Source: Microbacterium sp. LWH11-1.2 (GTDB lineage Bacteria > Actinomycetota > Actinomycetes > Actinomycetales > Microbacteriaceae). From it: DNA of 64,000 bases. Positions 20,229-29,283 of the stretch are shown here, one piece after another. The notes below the pieces were generated by a model that searched no databases, was not told the origin of the DNA, and saw nothing but the letters and a program-made list of their open reading frames with translations. The stretch is from contig NZ_CP151636.1 of NCBI RefSeq assembly GCF_038397745.1, positions 2,170,001-2,234,000 of the forward strand. The letters run 5' to 3'. Position numbers and translations under genes: made by a program. How positions within the stretch are numbered: the stretch's first letter is position 1; each line of letters starts with the position of its first letter.

Positions 20229-23138
20229 TTGGCTGAAGGCAAGAAGCTCGTCATCGTCGAGTCCCCGACGAAGATGCGGTCTATTCAGGGATACCTCGGC
20301 GACGGCTATGAGGTGCTCAGCTCCGTCGGCCACATCCGCGACCTCGCTGACAAGAAGGACATCCCGGCCGCCGACAAGGAGGCGTACGGGAAGTACTCGA
20401 TCGACATCGAGAACGGCTTCGACCCGTACTACGTGGTCTCCGATCGGAAGACCAAGACGGTCGCCGAGCTCAAGCGCGCGCTCAAGACCGCCGACGAGCT
20501 CCTGCTCGCCACTGATGAGGACCGCGAGGGCGAGGCGATCGCCTGGCACCTGCTCGAGACTCTGAAGCCCAAGGTTCCCGTCAAGCGCATGGTCTTCCAC
20601 GAGATCACCAAGGACGCGATCCAGGCGGCTGTGGGAAACACCCGCGAGCTCGACCACGACCTCGTCGACGCGCAGGAGACCCGCCGCATCCTCGACCGCC
20701 TCTACGGCTGGGACGTCTCGCCGGTGCTCTGGTACAAGGTCAAGACCGGCATCTCCGCCGGGCGCGTGCAGTCCGCCGCCACCCGCCTGATCGTCGACCG
20801 CGAACGCGAGCGCATGGCGTTCGTCTCGGCGGAGTACTGGGACGTCGATGCCGCCGCCGCAGCGACGGGGACGTCCTTCAAGATCCGCCTCGTCCGGGTC
20901 GACGGCGGGCAGCTCGCCCGCGGCACCGACTTCGACGACACCGGCAAGCTCAAGAAGGCCGTCGTCATCCTCGACGAGGCCACGGCCGCGTCGCTCGCCC
21001 AAGCCGTCGACGCCGTCGGTGCCGGCACCGTGACCAAGGTCGAGGCGAAGCCCGGAACCCGCAGCCCCTACGCGCCGTTCACGACCTCGACCATGCAGCA
21101 GGAAGCCGGCCGCAAGCTCTCGATGGGCGCGAAGCAGGCGATGGGCGTCGCCCAGCGTCTGTACGAGAAGGGCTACATCACCTATATGCGCACCGACTCC
21201 ACGGCGCTGAGCACCCAGGCGGTGCAGGCGGCGCGGAGCCAGGCGGTCGCGCTCTACGGCGACGCCGCGGTGCCGCTGAAGCCGCGCGTCTACAAGTCGA
21301 AGAGCAAGAACGCGCAGGAGGCTCACGAGGCGATCCGTCCCTCGGGCGAGAACTTCCGCACGCCGGCATCCCTCTCCAGCGAGCTCGACCGCGACGAGCA
21401 GCGTCTCTACGACCTCATCTGGAAGCGCACCGTCGCCAGCCAGATGGCCGACGCGAAGTACGAGACGACGACCGTCACGATCGCCGTCGACACCTCCGCA
21501 GAGCTCAAGGGGCAGGGCGCCGCCCAGCTCGCCGAGTTCACGGCATCCGGCACCGTCTACACCTTCAAGGGCTTCCTCGAGGCCTACGAAGAGGGGCGCG
21601 ACGAGAAGCGCGGGGATGCGGACGCGGCGGAGAACCAGTCCCTGCCCGCCGTCGCCGTCGGCGACGCGCTCGCCGTCTCGGATGCCGAGGCCAAGGGCCA
21701 CCGCACCACGCCCAAGCCCCGCTACACCGAGGCCTCGCTCGTCAAGGTGCTCGAGGAGAAGGGCATCGGCCGCCCGTCGACCTTCGCCTCGATCCCCGAG
21801 ACGATCCTCGACCGCGGCTACGCCGTCAAGCGCGGCCAGGCGCTCGTTCCCACCTGGCTCGCGTTCAGCGTGGTGCGTCTGCTCGAGGAGCACTTCGCCG
21901 CGCTCGTCGACTACGACTTCACTGCGGCGCTCGAAGACGATCTCGACACGATCGCGCGCGGCGAGCAGAACCGGGTGGAGTGGCTCAAGTCGTTCTACTT
22001 CGGATCCGAGAGCCGCACCGGCCTCCGCCAGGTCGTCGACAACCTCGGCGAGATCGACGCCCGTGCGCTGAACTCCACCCGCATCACCGACACGGCCACG
22101 CTCCGATTCGGCAAGTACGGTCCCTACCTCGAGGTCGCCGATCCGGAGAACCCCGATGCCAAGCCGCGCATCGTCAACGTGCCGGAGGACCTCGCGCCCG
22201 ACGAGCTCACGCAGGCGAAGGCGCAGGAGCTCATCGATGCTCCCGTCGCCGGCGACCGCGTGCTGGGGGAGAACCCCGAGAACGGCAAGATCATCGTCGT
22301 CAAGGACGGTCGATTCGGCCCCTACGTGCAGGAGAACGACCCGGTGTCGGAGGATGCCGCGGTCGACGAGTCGACCGGCGAGGTCGTCGAGGCTCCCAAG
22401 CCCAAGCGGGGAGCCAAGAAGGAGACGGCCCCCAAGCCCCGCACCGGGTCGCTGTTCCGCTCGATGTCGGTCGACTCGATCGATCTCGAGACGGCCCTGC
22501 AGCTGCTGAACCTCCCGCGCGTCGTCGGCACCGATCCGGAGTCGGGTGAGGAGATCACGGCCCAGAACGGTCGGTTCGGTCCGTACCTGAAGAAGGGCAC
22601 GGACTCGCGGTCGCTCGAGAGCGAATCGCAGATCTTCGATGTCACGCTCGAGCAGGCGCTCGAGATCTACGCGCAGCCGAAGTACGGCGCTCGACGCGCG
22701 TCCAGCGCGCTCGCCGAGTTCGACGCCGACCCGGTCAGCGGCAAGCCGATCCGCATCCGCGACGGTCGTTTCGGGGCGTACGTGACCGACAGCGAGACCA
22801 ACGTCACGATCCCGCGCGGACAGAAGGTCGAGGACATCACGTTCGAGATCGCCGTGCAGATGCTCGCCGACAAGCGCGCGAAGGGGCCGGCTCCCAAGCG
22901 CGGTGCCAAGAAGCCCGTAGCGAAGAAGGCTCCCGCGAAGAAGCCGGCGGCGAAGAAGCCGGCGGCGAAGACCGCTGCGGGGAAGACCACGACGGCGAAG
23001 ACCGCGGCCAAGAAGCCGGCCGCCAAGAAGCCGGCCGCCAAGAAGACGGATGCCGCGACCTCGGCCGCGCGCTCGGCCGCGGCGAAGAAGGCCGCCGCGA
23101 CACGGGCCGCGAACGCCGCTGCGAAGGCGGGCTCGTGA
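20229..23138 (+). CDS. topA: DNA topoisomerase I
   Basis: Type IA topoisomerase of 969 residues that relaxes negative supercoils. Toprim domain at the N-terminus (KLVIVESPTKMRSI; DEDREGEAIAWHL), active-site Tyr319 in GYITYMRTDST, four topo C-terminal repeats (GRFGPYVQ, GRFGPYLKK and GRFGAYV) and a Lys/Ala/Pro-rich tail (AKKPAAKKPAAK) typical of actinobacteria. The start is TTG 20229, with AGAAAGGA at 20214-20221, giving MAEGKKLVIVES. A GTG at 20196 in frame overlaps the -10 TATGGT (20199-20204) and is rejected. Overlaps tmk by 4 nt. Confidence 0.97.
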   Translation: MAEGKKLVIVESPTKMRSIQGYLGDGYEVLSSVGHIRDLADKKDIPAADKEAYGKYSIDIENGFDPYYVVSDRKTKTVAELKRALKTADELLLATDEDREGEAIAWHLLETLKPKVPVKRMVFHEITKDAIQAAVGNTRELDHDLVDAQETRRILDRLYGWDVSPVLWYKVKTGISAGRVQSAATRLIVDRERERMAFVSAEYWDVDAAAAATGTSFKIRLVRVDGGQLARGTDFDDTGKLKKAVVILDEATAASLAQAVDAVGAGTVTKVEAKPGTRSPYAPFTTSTMQQEAGRKLSMGAKQAMGVAQRLYEKGYITYMRTDSTALSTQAVQAARSQAVALYGDAAVPLKPRVYKSKSKNAQEAHEAIRPSGENFRTPASLSSELDRDEQRLYDLIWKRTVASQMADAKYETTTVTIAVDTSAELKGQGAAQLAEFTASGTVYTFKGFLEAYEEGRDEKRGDADAAENQSLPAVAVGDALAVSDAEAKGHRTTPKPRYTEASLVKVLEEKGIGRPSTFASIPETILDRGYAVKRGQALVPTWLAFSVVRLLEEHFAALVDYDFTAALEDDLDTIARGEQNRVEWLKSFYFGSESRTGLRQVVDNLGEIDARALNSTRITDTATLRFGKYGPYLEVADPENPDAKPRIVNVPEDLAPDELTQAKAQELIDAPVAGDRVLGENPENGKIIVVKDGRFGPYVQENDPVSEDAAVDESTGEVVEAPKPKRGAKKETAPKPRTGSLFRSMSVDSIDLETALQLLNLPRVVGTDPESGEEITAQNGRFGPYLKKGTDSRSLESESQIFDVTLEQALEIYAQPKYGARRASSALAEFDADPVSGKPIRIRDGRFGAYVTDSETNVTIPRGQKVEDITFEIAVQMLADKRAKGPAPKRGAKKPVAKKAPAKKPAAKKPAAKTAAGKTTTAKTAAKKPAAKKPAAKKTDAATSAARSAAAKKAAATRAANAAAKAGS

Positions 23139-23770
23139 CCCCAGGCGGTGGTGTGTGGATCACGCTCGAAGGCGGCGACGGCTCGGGCAAGACCACGCAG
23201 TCGAATCTGCTCGCCTCCTGGTTGACGGATGCCGGGCGCACGGTCGTGCGTACCCGTGAACCCGGCGGGTCAGAGGTCGGTCAGCTGATCCGCGACATCG
23301 TGCTGCATCACCGCGGCGATATCGCGCCGCGTGCGGAGGCGCTGCTGTATGCGGCCGACCGGGCGCACCATGTCGCGACCGTGGTCCGGCCCGCCCTCGA
23401 CCGCGGCGAGGTCGTGCTGCAGGACCGCTATCTCGACTCCTCGGTCGCGTATCAGGGTGCGGGACGCGTGCTCGACGCGACCGAGATCCGCGACCTGTCG
23501 CTCTGGGCCGCCGAGGGCGCGCTGCCCGATCTCACGATCCTGCTCGACCTTGACCCCGGCGCGGCGCGCGTGCGCCTCGATTCCGCGGACAAGCCCTTCG
23601 ATCGGCTCGAGGCGGAGCAGGTCGACTTCCACGCGCGGGTCAGGGACGCCTACCTGGCGCTGGCCGCTGCCGAGCCCGAACGGTTCCTGGTGGTCGACGC
23701 CGCCGCATCCGCCGACGACATCGCCGGGCTGATCCGCGCCCGCGTCGACAGCCTGCTCGCCTCACGGTGA
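23135..23770 (+). CDS. tmk: Thymidylate kinase
   Basis: Converts dTMP to dTDP. The 211-residue protein has the P-loop GGDGSGKTT (13-21), the DR(Y/H)-type motif QDRYLDSSVAYQG and the lid-region Arg residues. It starts with GTG overlapping the topA stop. The order topA-tmk-holB is widespread in actinobacteria, and a shared transcript is likely although holB has its own -10. Confidence 0.96.
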   Translation: MTPGGGVWITLEGGDGSGKTTQSNLLASWLTDAGRTVVRTREPGGSEVGQLIRDIVLHHRGDIAPRAEALLYAADRAHHVATVVRPALDRGEVVLQDRYLDSSVAYQGAGRVLDATEIRDLSLWAAEGALPDLTILLDLDPGAARVRLDSADKPFDRLEAEQVDFHARVRDAYLALAAAEPERFLVVDAAASADDIAGLIRARVDSLLASR

Positions 23771-23844
23771 GCCGGCACCCGCGGTCGCGGGGGCCGCGCC
23801 GATGCCGTGCCGCGGGCGTCGGTGCTCCCGATTAGGCTGAGGTC

Positions 23845-25002
23845 ATGCCCCAGACCGTCGCCGCCCCGTTCCCGTGGGCCGATGTGTGGGGGCAGGACGC
23901 AGCGGTCGAGACGCTCCGCGCCGCAGCATCCGATCCTGCAGCGCTCTCGCACGCCTGGCTGATCACCGGTCCACCCGGGTCCGGCCGTTCGACGCTCGCG
24001 CACGCCTTCGCCGCCGCGCTGGTCGCCGATCGTCCCGACGACGAGGCGGCGATGCGCCAGGTGCTCGCCGGCACGCATCCCGACGTCACGGCGCTGCGCA
24101 CCGACAAGGTCATCATCACCATCGCCGAGGCGCGCGCGCTCGTCGAGCGCTCGTACTTCGCGCCCTCCGCCGGACGATACCGGGTGATCGTCGTCGAAGA
24201 CGCCGATCGCATGGTCGAGCGCACCTCGAACGTGCTGCTGAAAGCGCTGGAGGAGCCCCCGGAGCAGACCGTCTGGATCCTGTGCGCCCCGAGCGAGGCC
24301 GACCTGCTGCCGACCATCCGCTCCCGGGTGCGGTCGCTGCGGCTCCGCGAGCCCGACGTGGCCGACGTCGCGCGTCTGATCAGCCTGCGGACCGGCGTCG
24401 ACGGGGAGATCGCCGAGCAGGCCGCCCGGCATGCGCAACGCCACATCGGCATGGCGCAGCGGCTCGCGACCGATGAATCGGCTCGCCGTCGGCGCGACGA
24501 GACCCTGCGCTCCGTCCTCGGCGTGCGCGGTGTCGGCGACGCCGTCGAGGTGGCCGGTCGCATCATCCAGGCCGCCACCGAGGACGCGAAAGCGCTCACG
24601 GCCGAGCGCGATGCGACGGAGAGGGCCTCGATGCTCCGGACCGTGGGCATCGCCGAGGGGCAGCCCGTCCCGCCGGCTCTGCGCACGCAGCTCTCCGCTC
24701 TCGAGGACGACCAGAAGAAGCGCGCCACGCGCAGTCTGCGTGACGGCATCGACCGGGTGCTCACCGACCTCCAATCCCTGTTCCGCGACGTCGTCATGCT
24801 GCAGTTCGGCAGAGATGACGATCTGATCAACACCGAGCTGCGCGCCGAGCTGGCAGGCCTCGCATCCGCCTGGCCCGAGACACGTACTCTTGTCGTACTT
24901 GACCACCTTGCCGAGACGCGGCAGTCGCTGGAGCGCAACGTCGCCCCGCTGCTCGCCCTGGAGAGCTTGCTCGTGACGATCACGAGCGGGAGGAAACCGT
25001 GA
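23845..25002 (+). CDS. holB: DNA polymerase III subunit delta'
   Basis: Clamp-loader subunit of 385 residues related to AAA+ ATPases. The P-loop position reads GPPGSGRST (42-50), with Arg in place of the catalytic Lys, consistent with a delta' subunit that does not hydrolyse ATP. VIIVEDADRM and the 'LLKALEEPPEQTVWILCAP' segment are diagnostic. The ATG is 7 nt past TAGGCT (23833-23838), so leaderless. The stop overlaps the next gene's GTG. Confidence 0.93.
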   Translation: MPQTVAAPFPWADVWGQDAAVETLRAAASDPAALSHAWLITGPPGSGRSTLAHAFAAALVADRPDDEAAMRQVLAGTHPDVTALRTDKVIITIAEARALVERSYFAPSAGRYRVIVVEDADRMVERTSNVLLKALEEPPEQTVWILCAPSEADLLPTIRSRVRSLRLREPDVADVARLISLRTGVDGEIAEQAARHAQRHIGMAQRLATDESARRRRDETLRSVLGVRGVGDAVEVAGRIIQAATEDAKALTAERDATERASMLRTVGIAEGQPVPPALRTQLSALEDDQKKRATRSLRDGIDRVLTDLQSLFRDVVMLQFGRDDDLINTELRAELAGLASAWPETRTLVVLDHLAETRQSLERNVAPLLALESLLVTITSGRKP

Positions 25003-26555
25003 ACAACCGATCGACTTCCCGCTTCCGCCGCGCCGCCGCGATCGTCGCCGGCCTGGCAGCGGCATCCGTCGCCCTCTCCGGGTGCCTGTACGCCATGATC
25101 CCCGAGCAGGCGGCTCCGCGGCCGTCGACGACGAACGCGCCCGACACCGAGGGCGTCTCCGCCGACCTGCTCCCGTTCTACTCGCAGACGCTCACGTGGA
25201 CGACGTGCGGCACCGGCTTCGACTGCACCGACGTGACGGCGCCGCTCGACTGGGAGAACCCGAGCGCGGGGGAGATCACGCTCTCCGTGGTGCGCCACCA
25301 GGCCGAGGGCACCGCGATCGGCTCCCTGCTGACCAACCCGGGCGGGCCCGGTGCCAGCGGCGTCGAGCTCATCCAGGGCAGCCTCGACTTCGCGGTCGGA
25401 GCAGACCTCATCGAGAACTATGACGTGATCGGCTTCGATCCTCGCGGTGTCGGCGCTTCGACGGCCGTCACCTGCTATGACGCAGCGCAGATGGACGACT
25501 ACCTCTACACGATCCCCGACGCCCCGCGCGGGACGCCCGAGTGGGAGGCCGAGCTGCTCGAGTCGCACAAGGCCTTCGCCGAGGCGTGCGACGCGAACAG
25601 CGGCGGCATCCTGCCCCACATCACCACGATCAACTCCGCTCGCGACATGGATCTGATCCGTGCGGTGCTCGGCGACAAGCAGTTGAACTACCTCGGCTAC
25701 TCCTACGGCACCTTCCTCGGCGCCACCTACGCGAAGCTGTACCCCGAGAAGGCCGGTCGGCTCGTGCTCGACGGCGCGATCGACCCCGCGGTCCCGGGCC
25801 TCGAGGTCGGCGCGACCCAGGCCCTCGGCTTCGAATCGGCGCTGCGCGCCTACATGCAGAACTGCCTCGATTCCGGAAGCTGCCCGTTCAACGGCACGGT
25901 CGACGAGGCGATGGCCGACCTCGGAGCCCTGCTCGCGAGCGCCGACCGCACGCCGCTGAAGAACGGCGACGGACGCCTGATGGGCGCCGACTCGATGATG
26001 ACCGCCATCATCGCGGCGCTCTACTCGGAAGACAGCTGGGGCTACCTCACCCAGGCGCTCGACGAGGCGCTGCAGGGCGACCCGACGACCGCCTTCCTGC
26101 TCGCCGACTTCTACAACGAGCGGGAGAACGGCGCCTACCTCAGCAACTCCTCCGAGGCGTTCCGTGCGTACAACTGCATGGACTACCCGGTCGAGGACGA
26201 CCCCGATGCCGAGGCCGCGATCACGAAGAAGATCGCCGAGGGCGCTCCGACCATCGCCCCCTACTGGAACGGCCCCGACTCGTGCTCGGTCTGGCCGTAC
26301 CCGCCCACGGGAACCCGCGGTGAGATCAAGGCCGAGGGCGCGGGGCCGATCCTCGTGATCGGCACCACGAACGATCCGGCGACGCCGTACGAGTGGTCCG
26401 AGTCGCTCGCGAACCAGCTGGAGGAGGGTGTCCTCATCACCCGTGTCGGCGAAGGCCACACCGGCTACAACAAGGGCAACGCCTGTGTCGACGACGCCGT
26501 GGAGGCGTTCCTGCTCGACGACGTGGTGCCGGAGGACGGTCTGCGCTGCGAGTGA
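24999..26555 (+). CDS. Secreted alpha/beta-hydrolase lipoprotein (tripeptidyl aminopeptidase-like)
   Basis: A 518-residue exported hydrolase with a lipobox LSGC (Cys29), so it is expected to be anchored on the outer face of the membrane. The nucleophile elbow GYSYG places the catalytic Ser at 235. The conserved N-terminal LTNPGGPGASG and FDPRGVGAS motifs and the C-terminal TAP-like block (GTTNDPATPYEWS, with catalytic Asp; GEGHTGY with catalytic His) match the SCO7095/TAP family of aminopeptidases and proteases. GTG overlaps holB by 4 nt, a pairing common in Microbacteriaceae. Confidence 0.93.
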   Translation: MNNRSTSRFRRAAAIVAGLAAASVALSGCLYAMIPEQAAPRPSTTNAPDTEGVSADLLPFYSQTLTWTTCGTGFDCTDVTAPLDWENPSAGEITLSVVRHQAEGTAIGSLLTNPGGPGASGVELIQGSLDFAVGADLIENYDVIGFDPRGVGASTAVTCYDAAQMDDYLYTIPDAPRGTPEWEAELLESHKAFAEACDANSGGILPHITTINSARDMDLIRAVLGDKQLNYLGYSYGTFLGATYAKLYPEKAGRLVLDGAIDPAVPGLEVGATQALGFESALRAYMQNCLDSGSCPFNGTVDEAMADLGALLASADRTPLKNGDGRLMGADSMMTAIIAALYSEDSWGYLTQALDEALQGDPTTAFLLADFYNERENGAYLSNSSEAFRAYNCMDYPVEDDPDAEAAITKKIAEGAPTIAPYWNGPDSCSVWPYPPTGTRGEIKAEGAGPILVIGTTNDPATPYEWSESLANQLEEGVLITRVGEGHTGYNKGNACVDDAVEAFLLDDVVPEDGLRCE

Positions 26556-26624
26556 TGCGGGCTCGATTCGCGACGAGCCGCGAGACAGGGTAATATCGGT
26601 GATCGCGCCGCTCACGCGTCGCAC

Positions 26625-26697
26625 GCCGCTTTAGCTCAGTCGGCAGAGCATTTCACTCGTAATGAAAAGGTCGTCAGTTCGATTCTGACAAGCGGCT
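26625..26697 (+). tRNA. tRNA-Thr (anticodon CGT)
   Basis: A 73-nt cloverleaf: acceptor GCCGCTT/AAGCGGC, anticodon arm TTTCA-CTCGTAA-TGAAA giving CGT (reads ACG), T-arm GTTCGATT. CCA is not encoded. TAATAT at 26591-26596 is a good -10. Confidence 0.97.
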
Positions 26698-26700
26698 CCG

Positions 26701-26740
26701 AAGGCCCCGTGATGCGAAGAACATCACGGGGCCTTTCCCT
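26701..26740 (+). terminator. Terminator of tRNA-Thr(CGT)
   Basis: AAGGCCCCGTGATG (26701-26714) pairs perfectly with CATCACGGGGCCTT (26722-26735) around CGAAGAA, followed by a pyrimidine-rich run TCCCTTTCC. Strong intrinsic terminator shape, 3 nt after the tRNA. Confidence 0.88.
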
Positions 26741-26764
26741 TTCCCCACGGCGTACCCTCGAACC

Positions 26765-27346
26765 ATGAGCAGAGCGCTTCTCATCGTCGATGTCCAGAAC
26801 GACTTCACCGAAGGCGGCGCCCTCGCCGTCGCCGGGGGCGACGCGGTGGCCTCCGCCGTCTCCACGTTCCTGGCCGTGCACGCAGCCGACTATGCGGTGA
26901 TCGTCGCGTCGCGCGACTGGCACGATGCCGAGGGCGACAACGGCGGGCACTTCGCGGCGGAGCCGGACTACGTCGACACCTGGCCGGCCCACTGCGTCGC
27001 CGGGACCGAGGGGGCGGAGTACGACCCCCTGTTGACGACGGATGCCGTGACGCATCATGTGCAGAAGGGACAGGGCGTTGCCGCCTACTCGATGTTCGAG
27101 GGCGTGACAGACGAGGGATCGACCGTCGGCGCCGTGCTCACCGGAGCCGGGGTGCTCACAGCGGATGTCGTGGGCATCGCGACCGACCACTGCGTACGGG
27201 CGACCGCCCTCGACGCGATCGCCCACGGCGTGCGGGTGCGCGTGCTCACCGATCTCGTCGCGGGCGTCGGTGCGGAATCCAGCGAGGCTGCCCTCGCCGA
27301 GCTCGCGCACGCGGGCGCCGAGCTCGTCGAGAGCGCAGAGGCGTGA
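26765..27346 (+). CDS. pncA: Nicotinamidase (pyrazinamidase)
   Basis: Hydrolyses nicotinamide to nicotinate in NAD salvage; the family also activates pyrazinamide. The 193-residue isochorismatase-fold enzyme has the full triad: Asp9 in VDVQNDF, Lys101 and Cys143 in TDHCVRATALDA. The metal ligands D51/H53 (SRDWH) and the later His lie in the expected place. ATG 26765 is 7 nt after TACCCT (26753-26758), leaderless. Overlaps the next gene by 4 nt. Confidence 0.93.
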   Translation: MSRALLIVDVQNDFTEGGALAVAGGDAVASAVSTFLAVHAADYAVIVASRDWHDAEGDNGGHFAAEPDYVDTWPAHCVAGTEGAEYDPLLTTDAVTHHVQKGQGVAAYSMFEGVTDEGSTVGAVLTGAGVLTADVVGIATDHCVRATALDAIAHGVRVRVLTDLVAGVGAESSEAALAELAHAGAELVESAEA

Positions 27347-27876
27347 CCCGCAGCGTCCTGCTGCTGCGGGCCGTGAACGTGAGCGGGCGCAACAGCGTGC
27401 CGATGGCGCGGCTGCGCGACGTCCTGGCCGCGGAGACCGACCTCGAGGACGTCTCCACGTACATCGCCAGCGGGAACATCATCTGCGAGACGCCGACCAC
27501 GCCGGATGCGGCCTGCACCGCCGTGCGGAAGGCGATTGCCGCGGAGTTCGGCGTCGACACCCCCGTGATCCATCGCCGCCATGCGCAGCTCGTGGCCTCC
27601 GAGAAGACTCAGCCGTTCCCCGACGGTGAGGAGAAGTTCGTGCACGCCATGTTCCTCGAGAGGGCCGGCAAGGCGGGCGCGCTCGAGGCGCTGGAGGAGC
27701 GGCTCCAGCCCGGAGAGCGCCTCGCGCTCGTGGACGACGATCTCTGGATCGACTATGGCAGCGGCGGCGTGCACTCGACGAAGCTGACGAAGGCGGTGCT
27801 GGACCGCGCTCTCGGCGTCGCGGGCACCGCGCGCAACCTCCGCACGGTCCGGAAGCTCATCGAGCTGACCGCGTGA
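27343..27876 (+). CDS. DUF1697 protein
   Basis: A 177-residue protein matching DUF1697: LLLRAVNVSGRNSVPMARLRDVL, TYIASGNIICE and a C-terminal LTKAVLDRALGVAGTARNLRTVRKL that resembles a DNA-glycosylase-free helical cap. Cytoplasmic, function unknown. GTG start overlaps the pncA stop and its own stop overlaps the next GTG, so the three genes are translationally linked. Confidence 0.88.
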   Translation: MTRSVLLLRAVNVSGRNSVPMARLRDVLAAETDLEDVSTYIASGNIICETPTTPDAACTAVRKAIAAEFGVDTPVIHRRHAQLVASEKTQPFPDGEEKFVHAMFLERAGKAGALEALEERLQPGERLALVDDDLWIDYGSGGVHSTKLTKAVLDRALGVAGTARNLRTVRKLIELTA

Positions 27877-28505
27877 GCGCTGCGGATGCCGTCGAGCTGG
27901 CGCTGCCCTTCACCGGGCGGTGGCTGGTGCAGAACAGCCCGGCTGCGCGAGTTCCCAGCCACGGCACCACGCTCTTCGGCACCTCGCACGCGATCGACTT
28001 CGTGCCCGTCGGCGAAGACGGACGGAGTGCACCTCGCACGCTGAGGAGCGTCTTCGGCACGGAGCGCCCCGAGTCGTTCATCGGCTTCGGTCGGCCGATC
28101 CTCGCTCCGGCATCCGGAGAGGTCGTCTCGGTGCTCGACGGCGAGAGCGATCACGTGGCACGCCGCTCCGTGATCGCGCTGCTCGGGTACGCGCTCAGCC
28201 AGCCGTCCCGCGTCCGCCGCGGCGCCTCCGCGATCGCCGGCAATCACGTCGTGATCAGGGTGGGTGGAGCGCTGGTGCTGCTCGCACACCTGCGCCGAGG
28301 GAGCATTCGCGTGCGCCCGGGGCAGCGCGTGACGGCGGGGGACGTGCTCGGCGAATGCGGGAACTCCGGCAACAGCACCGAGCCGCACGTGCACGTGCAG
28401 GCGTCGGAGTCGTTCGGGCGGAACGCCCGCGGCATCCCCCTCGTCTTCACGAGCGCGGCCGGTGCGCGGCGAGTGCCCGAGAACGGCGAGATCGTCGTCG
28501 CCTGA
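27873..28505 (+). CDS. M23-family peptidase (LytM-like) without signal peptide
   Basis: A 210-residue protein with zinc-site motifs of LytM peptidases: H39xxD42 (SHAIDF) and H172-V-H174 (EPHVHVQ), plus PASGEVVSVLDG and the sheet core IRVGGALVLLAHL. No N-terminal hydrophobic stretch is present, so Sec/Tat export is not apparent. Peptidoglycan would therefore not be an accessible substrate unless export is unusual. GTG overlaps the DUF1697 stop (GTGA). Confidence 0.85.
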   Translation: MSAADAVELALPFTGRWLVQNSPAARVPSHGTTLFGTSHAIDFVPVGEDGRSAPRTLRSVFGTERPESFIGFGRPILAPASGEVVSVLDGESDHVARRSVIALLGYALSQPSRVRRGASAIAGNHVVIRVGGALVLLAHLRRGSIRVRPGQRVTAGDVLGECGNSGNSTEPHVHVQASESFGRNARGIPLVFTSAAGARRVPENGEIVVA

Positions 28506-28514
28506 GCCTCCGAG

Positions 28515-28730
28515 TCAGTTCGTGCGCGCGGAGACCTCGGTGCTGAGCGCCGAGGGAGGGGTGTGCGGGTGCGGCTGCAGGTCGACGCGCCGCACTGCGC
28601 ATCCGGCGCAGCGAACGTAGAGCACGATGCCGTCGCTCGTCGGATGCCGCGATTCGACGAGCCATGCGTGCTCGTGCTGCGTCGTGGATCGGGGGATGCG
28701 GGGGATCGGGCGGGTGTGTAATGCGGTCAT
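28515..28730 (-). CDS. Small hypothetical protein with a CxxC
   Basis: A 71-residue protein starting MTALHTRPIPRIPRS. The centre reads IVLYVRCAGCAVRRVDLQ, a single CxxC on a short beta-like stretch as in small zinc-ribbon proteins. The start at 28730 is preferred over an in-frame start at 28766 that would overlap the divergent gene. It is convergent with the M23 gene, 9 nt between stops. Function unknown. Confidence 0.65.
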   Translation of the reverse strand: MTALHTRPIPRIPRSTTQHEHAWLVESRHPTSDGIVLYVRCAGCAVRRVDLQPHPHTPPSALSTEVSARTN

Positions 28731-28755
28731 GCATCCAGCGTGATGTAATGCTCTT

Positions 28756-29274
28756 ATGCATCTCAACCCTTACGGCGAGTACGCGGTCCTGCTGGCGGCG
28801 TCGCTCGCCAACGACTGGCCGGCGGACCGCGCGGGAATCGAGGAGCGCACGCTCGAACTCGGGATGACGCAGACCTTCCCACCCGCTCCGGGCGATCATG
28901 CCGAGGTCAGGGCGGTCATCGACGACTGGCTGAAGATCGTCGACGAGCCGGATCCCGCCGCCCGAGCCGACCTGCTGAACGCCGAGCTCGCCGCGACGGC
29001 CGCCTACCCGCGGCTGACGAACCACGACGGCGAGGGCTGGCACCTGCACTACCGCGACGACGTGAAGTCGCTGCCCTACGTGCTCCGGGCCGTCATCAAC
29101 CTCGGGACCTCGCTGCATCTCGTCACCCGCGGCATGAGCAGGCTGGGTCGCTGTCAGGCTTCGCCGTGCACGAACGTCGTCGCGGACGTCACGCGCAACG
29201 GTCGCCAGCGCTTCTGCTCGGTGCGCTGCGCGAACCGGGCGGCGGTCCGCCGGCATCGGGCGCGAGCCGCCTGA
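28756..29274 (+). CDS. CGNR zinc-finger (ABATE-domain) transcription regulator
   Basis: A 172-residue protein whose C-terminus is the CGNR zinc finger: LGRCQASPCTNVV...RFCSVRCANRAAVRRHR (four cysteines, then the conserved CANR). The N-terminal ~120 residues match the ABATE domain. Such proteins are thought to be regulators of stress responses. The ATG is 7 nt after TGTAAT (28744-28749), a near-consensus -10, so probably leaderless. Divergent from the small CxxC gene with 25 nt between starts. Confidence 0.88.
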   Translation: MHLNPYGEYAVLLAASLANDWPADRAGIEERTLELGMTQTFPPAPGDHAEVRAVIDDWLKIVDEPDPAARADLLNAELAATAAYPRLTNHDGEGWHLHYRDDVKSLPYVLRAVINLGTSLHLVTRGMSRLGRCQASPCTNVVADVTRNGRQRFCSVRCANRAAVRRHRARAA

Positions 29275-29283
29275 CCGCGCGGG

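Noticed and set aside
23832-26624. 930-codon minus-strand frame opposite holB and the hydrolase
   Set aside because: Shadow reading of GC-rich codons; no start signals or family features.
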